A program made the translations under genes and the position numbers. From NCBI GenBank assembly GCA_040360365.1, contig CP136412.1: DNA of 64,000 nucleotides. One strand, written 5' to 3'. Numbering within the stretch: the stretch's first letter is position 1; each line of letters starts with the position of its first letter. Source of the stretch: Arcanobacterium_A hippocoleae_A (lineage in GTDB: Bacteria; Actinomycetota; Actinomycetes; Actinomycetales; Actinomycetaceae). Of the stretch, positions 58,012-64,000 are shown in pieces. The notes beneath the pieces are model-generated. The model was not told the origin of the DNA and made no database searches. It saw nothing but the letters and a program-made list of their open reading frames with translations.

Positions 58012-59889
58012 TTATTTAATGATTGCCACTCCAGCACGCCGAAAGCGAATTTTCTTCCCGTGATTATCTAATTCAGCTGCACCCCATTGAATCAGCACTT
58101 CATATTTCGGATTCTGATCTTCACATCCGAAATCCAAAACAAACTCAGTATTATCGTCGCGTGCAAAAACAACTGCCATATTGCCGCGTTTCATCCAGCC
58201 ATGCCGATTATTGACTGACACGGAAGTATTGGCACGGTCGCCGTTAAATATTTCCGGATCCGATTTTCGCAGGCTAATCAGAGCTTTCACAAAGCTGAAA
58301 AATTCGTGATTTTCGTTTCGGGAAAGTTCTTGCCACGGCAGTTTTGCGGATGTAAATGTGCTCAACGCCTGCGGATCCGGCATTTCGAGTACTCCGCCGG
58401 AAGCTTCACGAATTTTCGCAAAATCCCAGTCGGCAAACTCATTCATTCTGCCTTGCAAAATTTGTGAACCGATTTCTGCACCATGATCAGTAAAAAATGG
58501 GAACGGATTCTTCGTTGCCCATTCCTCACCCATGAAAAGCATTGGGGTAAAAGGTGAAAGGAGAATGAGCGCACGTGAAATGGCAAGATCGGAAAGCGGG
58601 AGCGTGGCTGCCGGGCGATCTCCAACCAGCCGATTCCCAACCTGGTCATGGTTTTCGTCGCAAACAATGAAACAATGACCGTCGATACTATCAGGTACTT
58701 TCGCACCGCGAATCTTGCGATTAAAGCTGCTCCAAATACCGTCATGATAAAAACCGTTTGTGAAAACTTTTTCAAGTGTTCCGTCGTGCTGATATTCACG
58801 ATAGTAGGCATTCTTTTCACCGGTCAGCCAAACATGCAAACCATGATGAACATCGTCAGCCCACTGCATATCCGCACCGCGTCCGCCCTGATTTGTGGGA
58901 GTAACCATTTGAATATTATTCGCATCAGATTCTGTGCTAAGAGTAAACTGTTTGCCAAGTTCGGTGCCTAAACGCGCTAACTCATCAGAAATTTCAGCAA
59001 TAATATGGTATTCCGAATCATCTTTCAGCTGATCAACAGCGTCCATCCGGAATACGTCAAAATGAAAATCACGCGCCCACTGCAAAATATTATCGATAAA
59101 GTACCGCCGCACATGTTCGGATCCCGGACCATCCAGATTCACTGCCTGACCCCACGGAGTGTGATGCCGATCTGTTAAATACGGACCATAAAAACCAAGA
59201 TAATTTCCATCCGGACCAAAATGGTTGTAAACCACATCCAAACATGCATACAAACCGCGTGCATGCATTGCGTCGATTAACGCAGCAAGATCTGCCGGAG
59301 AACCGTACGGTTCAAAAGTTGCCATAATTGAAACGCCGTCATAACCCCAGCCGCGGTTTCCCGGAATCGGATTTAACGGCATGATTTCAATTACTTCTAC
59401 TCCTAATTCAACAAGATAATCAAGTTTGTCAATCGCACTGCGGAAAGTACCCTCCGGTGTGAAAGTTCCGATATGCAATTCATAAAATACTTTCCCGTTT
59501 GCTTTTTCCGCATGCCAATCTTGATCAGTCCACAAAAATTCAGCAAAATCGACGATTTCACTGGGGCCATGAATCCCATCAGGCTGGCGCCGCGAACGCG
59601 GATCTGGGAGAAGCAATCCGGCATCAACTTGCAGAAAGTACTTTGTACCGCCTGTATGCAGTGCCGGCGCATCAGTAACCCAAACCCCATCAGCAGCAGG
59701 TTTTAAGTTGATGATTTGCGCGGTTAAAGATGCAGTCAATTCTGATCCCGATTTACATTTGACCCCATTTTTTAGCACGTATGCGCTGACCTTTTCCGCA
59801 TTTGGCGCCCAAACTTTAAACTGCTGCATCAGTAAATAATCCTTAACTTGTTTCTCCGGGAAATATTTATTTTCAAAATCTGCGGTCAC
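58012..59889 (-). CDS. treZ: Malto-oligosyltrehalose trehalohydrolase
   Basis: Releases trehalose from the maltooligosyltrehalose made by TreY. The complete protein of up to 625 residues has an N-terminal beta-sandwich (QFKVWAPNAEKVSAYVLKNG), then a GH13 barrel with LDVVYNHFGPDGNYLGFYGP, the nucleophile Asp in FDVFRMDAVDQL, the acid Glu in TLSTESDANN and the transition-state Asp in CDENHDQVGNR. FMGEEWATKNPFPFFTDH is the typical TreZ loop. The frame starts at GTG 59889, but ATG 59829 (MQQFKVWAPN) would also fit. Last gene of the glgX-treY-treZ set. Confidence 0.93.
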   Translation of the reverse strand: MTADFENKYFPEKQVKDYLLMQQFKVWAPNAEKVSAYVLKNGVKCKSGSELTASLTAQIINLKPAADGVWVTDAPALHTGGTKYFLQVDAGLLLPDPRSRRQPDGIHGPSEIVDFAEFLWTDQDWHAEKANGKVFYELHIGTFTPEGTFRSAIDKLDYLVELGVEVIEIMPLNPIPGNRGWGYDGVSIMATFEPYGSPADLAALIDAMHARGLYACLDVVYNHFGPDGNYLGFYGPYLTDRHHTPWGQAVNLDGPGSEHVRRYFIDNILQWARDFHFDVFRMDAVDQLKDDSEYHIIAEISDELARLGTELGKQFTLSTESDANNIQMVTPTNQGGRGADMQWADDVHHGLHVWLTGEKNAYYREYQHDGTLEKVFTNGFYHDGIWSSFNRKIRGAKVPDSIDGHCFIVCDENHDQVGNRLVGDRPAATLPLSDLAISRALILLSPFTPMLFMGEEWATKNPFPFFTDHGAEIGSQILQGRMNEFADWDFAKIREASGGVLEMPDPQALSTFTSAKLPWQELSRNENHEFFSFVKALISLRKSDPEIFNGDRANTSVSVNNRHGWMKRGNMAVVFARDDNTEFVLDFGCEDQNPKYEVLIQWGAAELDNHGKKIRFRRAGVAIIK

Positions 59890-60016
59890 AATCGCTGATA
59901 TATCTTATTATTCTTCTTATTATTCAGCTTTCGTGAGTTGCCATGATTCATCATAATTTACTTGTAAAAATTCAAATTTAATCCGGCAAGATAAATCCGG
60001 ATTAAAAAATCTGCAT

Positions 60017-62577
60017 TTAGATCTTTTCTAAAATCGCTGCAGGAAAACGGCCAAGAATTGCGGAAACACCGCATTTTCCGCCGCCGAATTCAGCATCAGT
60101 GAAAATATTGCGCCAAGTACCGGCGGGAAGCACCACGGACTGTTCTCCGCGTTTTTCGGCATCTTGGAAGCTGCGTTCAAGACGGCTGAATAAACCGATA
60201 AGCACTGGTTCGCCCGCAATTGAACGTTGGAATCCAAGCGCATATCCAGTGGTTAACGGAAGCGCATCGTAGCTTGCCAAAGTGGAAACAAGTTTCGGAT
60301 ATTTCGCACGAATCCGCATTGCCCGCGAAGTCACCCAAAGTTTTTCCGTATCTAAATCAGCATTTCCGGGAAGACCGGCAGTATCGAGATTTGTAAGTAT
60401 TTGCCGAAGCTTTTGATAGTCAACGTCGCGCCGGTTATCCGGATCTACAAGCGAATTCTGCGTAATTTCTTCACCCTGATAGTTATCACTCACCCCTGTC
60501 AGCAGCAGTGACAGCGCTTTTCCGCTTAACACATTTGTACGTACAGAATTCGAAATCAACTTATAGAACGCAGCGAAAAGCGCTATTGCATCCCCAGTCG
60601 CAGTCACGCCTTGCGCATATTCAAGAAATTGATTTTCCGCTTGTTCATTCTGTTCAGTCCAAGTAGTCCATGATTTCTGTTCGCGTGCAGCTTTCAGCAG
60701 ATAGTCTTTTAACCGATCAAATTCAAGCGGACCTTTTTCGGTCCATGTTCCGATAAGCGTTTGATAAAGCAAGTTCTCAATTTGGCCGTCGAGTGAATCA
60801 GGGCGAATTGGGCTAAGCACATCGCGAAGTTTCTCAACAAGCTCGCGCCACTCTTTCGCATATTCAGAAAGTGCCGCAATCTGTGCGCGTACATCTTCAC
60901 TGCGTTTTGTGTCGTGAGTTGAAAGACTGTTCAGCGATACCGGCCAGGCAGTTGCCATATGAGCCTGCCAAGTATGGAACTCATCCGGGGAAATACTTGG
61001 ATGAGCTGGCGAAGAACCAACTTCATTTGCACTCAACAGTGCTGTGTAGCGATAGAAAGCAGTATCTTCAATACTTTTCGCCATCACCGGACCGCAAAGC
61101 TGCTGGAAACGCACAATTGCTTCGTGGCGTAAATCTTCATGAGTCCGGCCAGCTGAGCCAACCTCATTGCCAAGCAATAGTTCAATCACCACACCAAGAG
61201 TTTCATTCAGCTCGTCATCAAGCTTCCGCATCGCCCGTTCACCAGCTTCACGAAGCGCTTTTTCATCTTCAGGATGCGGCCGTTCACCAGGAACTACATA
61301 TGCGCGGTAGCGGTCCATATTCGTCACTAGTGCAAGAAGCGAATCACGAATCATCCGGAAAGTGTGGTCGCGCAGCCGGACATCATTTTTGAAAATTTGC
61401 TCAAGCATCCGAGCTAAACGATTAACTTCAGCGAAAAGCACAGTATCAACAATTTGTTTCTTTGCTGCAAGCACACTCGCCCCCACTCCGAGCACACTGC
61501 CGGAAAGCTCAGTATAAATGCTTGTCAGCTCCGGAATACCTGCAGGGTCAGTGTATAACCCCTGCATCATCTGCATTGAATCATATCCGGTAGTTCCCGC
61601 GCACGGCCAGTCGCTTGGCAGCTTTTCGCCGTCTTCAAGAATTTTTTCTGCAACAACCCACGCGCCATTTGTCACTTGATGCAGCTGCCGCAAATATCCG
61701 CGCGGATCGGCTAATCCGTCCGGATGATCAATTCGGAATCCGTCGATAAAACCGGCATGAAATAAATCAATCAGCAGCGCATGCGATTGGCGGAAAACTT
61801 CCGGATTTTCCACGCGAATTGCGGCAAGCGTGTCGACGTCAAAAAGCGGCGGTAGTTTAACTCATCGTTGGCAACGCGCCAATAGGCTAAACGATAGTAT
61901 TGGCTGTCAACAAGTTCAGAAATCGGCAAAGATTCAGTTCCCGGACGAATCGGGAAAATATGGTCGAAATATTTCAGTACCGGAACTTCACCTTCAGCTT
62001 CGAATCCGGGAATAGTTTTATATTCAACTGAGAATTCGCCGTCAGCAATCACTGTTCCAATGCGCTTGCCGAGAACTGGCATTAGCACACCCTCTCCATG
62101 CTCGACAAGGCTGATATCAAACCAGTTTGCATATTTTGATTCTTTCCCGAAACGCATTACATCCCAAAGGGCGCGATTCAGGTAAAGCGGTGTGGGAACA
62201 GCCATATGGTTCGGCACGATATCTACAATCACATGCATTTGGGCAGCATGAATTTTCTTTGCAAGATTCTTGAATGCGGCGAGTCCGCCCATTTCCTGCG
62301 AAATTTCACTGTGATTTACTACATCATAACCATGTTTAGACCCAGGAGCTGCCTGCAAAATTGGCGAAAGATAGACATCAGTTACGCCAAGCTTTGCAAG
62401 ATAATCGACTATTTCTTCAGCTTGCCGGAAAGTAAACTGCGGCCCCAGCTGCAGCCGGTAAGTGGTAATCGGAGTGCGCTGCGAATCAGCAGGGGTGTGT
62501 GAGTGATGCCTGTCTTTAGCTGTTTTGAAACTGTCGGTATTCTTGTTTGCGGCAGATGTTTTCGCAATTACGTTCAC
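60017..62577 (-). CDS. treY: Malto-oligosyltrehalose synthase, one frameshift
   Basis: Converts the reducing end of a maltodextrin into a trehalosyl unit. The GTG at 62577 follows AGGGAAAG. After a 45-residue tail the family start TTYRLQLGPQFTFRQAEEIV appears, then VYLSPILQAAPGSKHGYDVV and VDIVPNHMA. One T is missing from the T5 run near 61853 (T6 restores ELNYRRFFDVDTLAAIRVEN), just before GFIDGFRIDHPDGLADP with the catalytic Asp. The C-terminal half includes PVSLNSLSTHDTKRSEDVRA. Joined length is about 853 residues. It lies between glgX and treZ on one strand. Confidence 0.93.
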
Positions 62578-62635
62578 TGAACTTTCCCTTAAATCTTCCG
62601 ATAATCCTGCAGATAAAATCCGCAGCTTTAAATTT

Positions 62636-64000
62636 CTACTCTTGTTTATTTTCTTTATTTTCCGGATCCGAAGTGTGTGCGGCAGCGGCTGCTGCAGCGT
62701 CTTCCTCCGCAATTTGGTCACTGAAATCAAGTTTCCGTGTTTCGGAAGTAATCGCGTCAAGGAACGAATCATCTTCCGTCGCTTTCATCTTTCTGATGAG
62801 GACCCATACAGAACGCGAGCGCACAGTAAAAGATGTTTCTGACGCAAATTCGGCACCGTCGCTGACATCAGCATCTGTGCAAAGAACCAGTTTCCACGGA
62901 TTCTCACTTTCAGTGGCAGGAATCTTGAATTCGAGATCCTCGCTGGAAGCGTTAAATGCAAGCAGGAAATCATCATCCACAATTTCCTCGCCGCGCATAT
63001 TTGGTTCAGCTATCTTTCCCCATTCAGGTAGACCATTAACGACCGTGCATAATGCGTATCCCAGTCGGCGTCTTCCATCAGTGAAGAATCGTTACGCATC
63101 CACTCAATGTCGCCTTGACGCGAGCTGCCTCCGCGGCTTGATTTCCCTTGGAAAAACGGCGGCGGCGGAATACCGGATGGTCTTTGCGGAGTCTGATTAC
63201 TTTTTGTGTGAAAGTAAATAAATCAGTGGCTTCGGGGTCAAGATCCCAATTCATCCATGCAAGTTCATTATCTTGCGCATAGGTATTGTTATTGCCTTGC
63301 TGTGTTCTCCCAATTTCATCACCGTGTGAAATCATGGGGACTCCCTGGGAGAGCAGCAGCGTGGAAAGCATATTCTTAATTTGCCGCACACGTAAAGACC
63401 TGATTTCCGGATTATCAGTTGGGCCTTCTGCTCCGCAGTTCCAAGAACGGTTATGCGACTCTCCATCGCGGGAATCCTCTCCGTTCGCTTCATTATGTTT
63501 TTCGTTGTAGGAAACCAAATCACGCATAGTGAAACCGTCGTGTGCGGTAATGAAGTTGATTGAAGCAACCGGACGGCGCCCGGAATGTGCATATAAATCA
63601 GAAGAACCAGAAAGCCGGGAAGCGAACTCGTCAAGTGTTGAAGGCTCACCGCGCCAAAAATCACGAATCGTATCGCGATACTTGCCGTTCCATTCGGTCC
63701 ACAGTGAGGGGAATTCGCCGACATTGTAACCGCCTTCGCCGACATCCCACGGCTCAGCAATCAGCTTTACCTGTGAGATAATCGGATCTTGCTGAATAAT
63801 GTCGAAGAATGTTGAGAGTTTGTCTACTTCGTGCAGTTCGCGGGCAAGGGTGGAAGCCAAATCGAATCGGAATCCGTCGACATGCATTTCTAAAATCCAG
63901 TACCGCAGTGAGTCCATAATTAACTGCAGCGTATGCGGGGCACGCATATTCAGCGAGTTTCCGGTACCCGTTGTGTCGAAATAATGGCTGCGGTCGTCGG
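62636..64000 (-). CDS. glgX: Glycogen debranching enzyme GlgX/TreX (C-terminal part; 5' end beyond window)
   Basis: An isoamylase-type GH13 enzyme that hydrolyses alpha-1,6 branches and supplies linear dextrins to TreY. Visible are LNMRAPHTLQLIMDSLRYWI, HVDGFRFDLASTLAREL (nucleophile Asp), KLIAEPWDVGEGGYNVG (acid Glu), NFITAHDGFTMRDLVSYNEK and MISHGDEIGRTQQGNNNTYA. The frame breaks near 63145 (T5 for T6; FFQGKSSRGGSSRQGDIEWM) and near 63025 (A3 for A4; LNGEKIAEPNMRGEEIVDDD). The last 110 residues end with an acidic, Ala-rich tail to 62636. About 440 residues are in the window. Confidence 0.92.

Overview
The window comes from an actinobacterium with rather low GC content (mid-40s percent by eye, not computed). 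A long actinobacterial core neighbourhood shows this: the principal sigma factor, a DUF7455 protein, topoisomerase IV subunits, SepH, DUF4193, DUF3710, an OB-fold protein, DUF3159, a TrkA pair, an amino-acid permease, a TRAM-domain RNA methyltransferase, then dxs converging on RNase D and DUF3000. From memory this is the sigA ... ceoB-ceoC ... dxs1 order of Mycobacterium tuberculosis and matches the hrdB-parE-parC region of Streptomyces. The trehalose genes and fused Opp ATPase fit an Actinomycetaceae-like host, but the genus cannot be read from the sequence.

Layout. 0.2-8.4 kb: a polyprenyl synthase, a DUF4192 protein, rpoD, a DnaQ-type exonuclease, DUF7455 and parE. 8.8-14.7 kb: an oligopeptide ABC transporter operon (oppB, oppC, a fused oppDF, oppA) ending in a strong hairpin. 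14.7-20.3 kb: a two-domain GNAT protein, parC (minus), an alkaline-phosphatase-superfamily protein and thymidine kinase. 20.3-28.9 kb: SepH, DUF4193, DUF3710, OB-fold, DUF3159, two TrkA proteins, permease and RNA methyltransferase. 29.0-42.9 kb: a NUDIX hydrolase, then purE-purF-purM-purN-purO-purH-purD-purL-fhs, whose proteins look like those of Clostridia. 43.0-46.5 kb: an accessory patch with a decayed secreted peptide, lipoprotein and MacB-like permease, a tRNA-Val and a cluster of palindromic repeats. 46.5-53.2 kb: aconitase, dxs, RNase D and DUF3000. 53.4-57.9 kb: an MprF-like lipid aminoacyltransferase divergent from a membrane-anchored esterase. 58.0-64.0 kb: treZ, treY and glgX/treX (cut by the window end), the pathway from glycogen or maltodextrin to trehalose.

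The purine genes form one working unit. Fhs makes 10-formyl-tetrahydrofolate, the cofactor of PurN and of the PurH formyltransferase. The last two steps to IMP are split between a transformylase-only PurH and a separate PurO-type cyclohydrolase. PurF lacks the usual N-terminal cysteine. purC, purB and purK are not in the window.

More than half of the genes are broken by single-base shifts. Reading across each break gives a continuous family-like protein, and nearly every break is explained by one missing base, mostly in a run of A, T, C or G. Essential genes (rpoD, dxs, purine genes) are hit as often as others, so most of this is probably a sequencing or assembly artefact. I give those genes as whole loci and note each break. 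The 43.4-45.2 kb genes also carry in-frame stop codons and look truly decayed.
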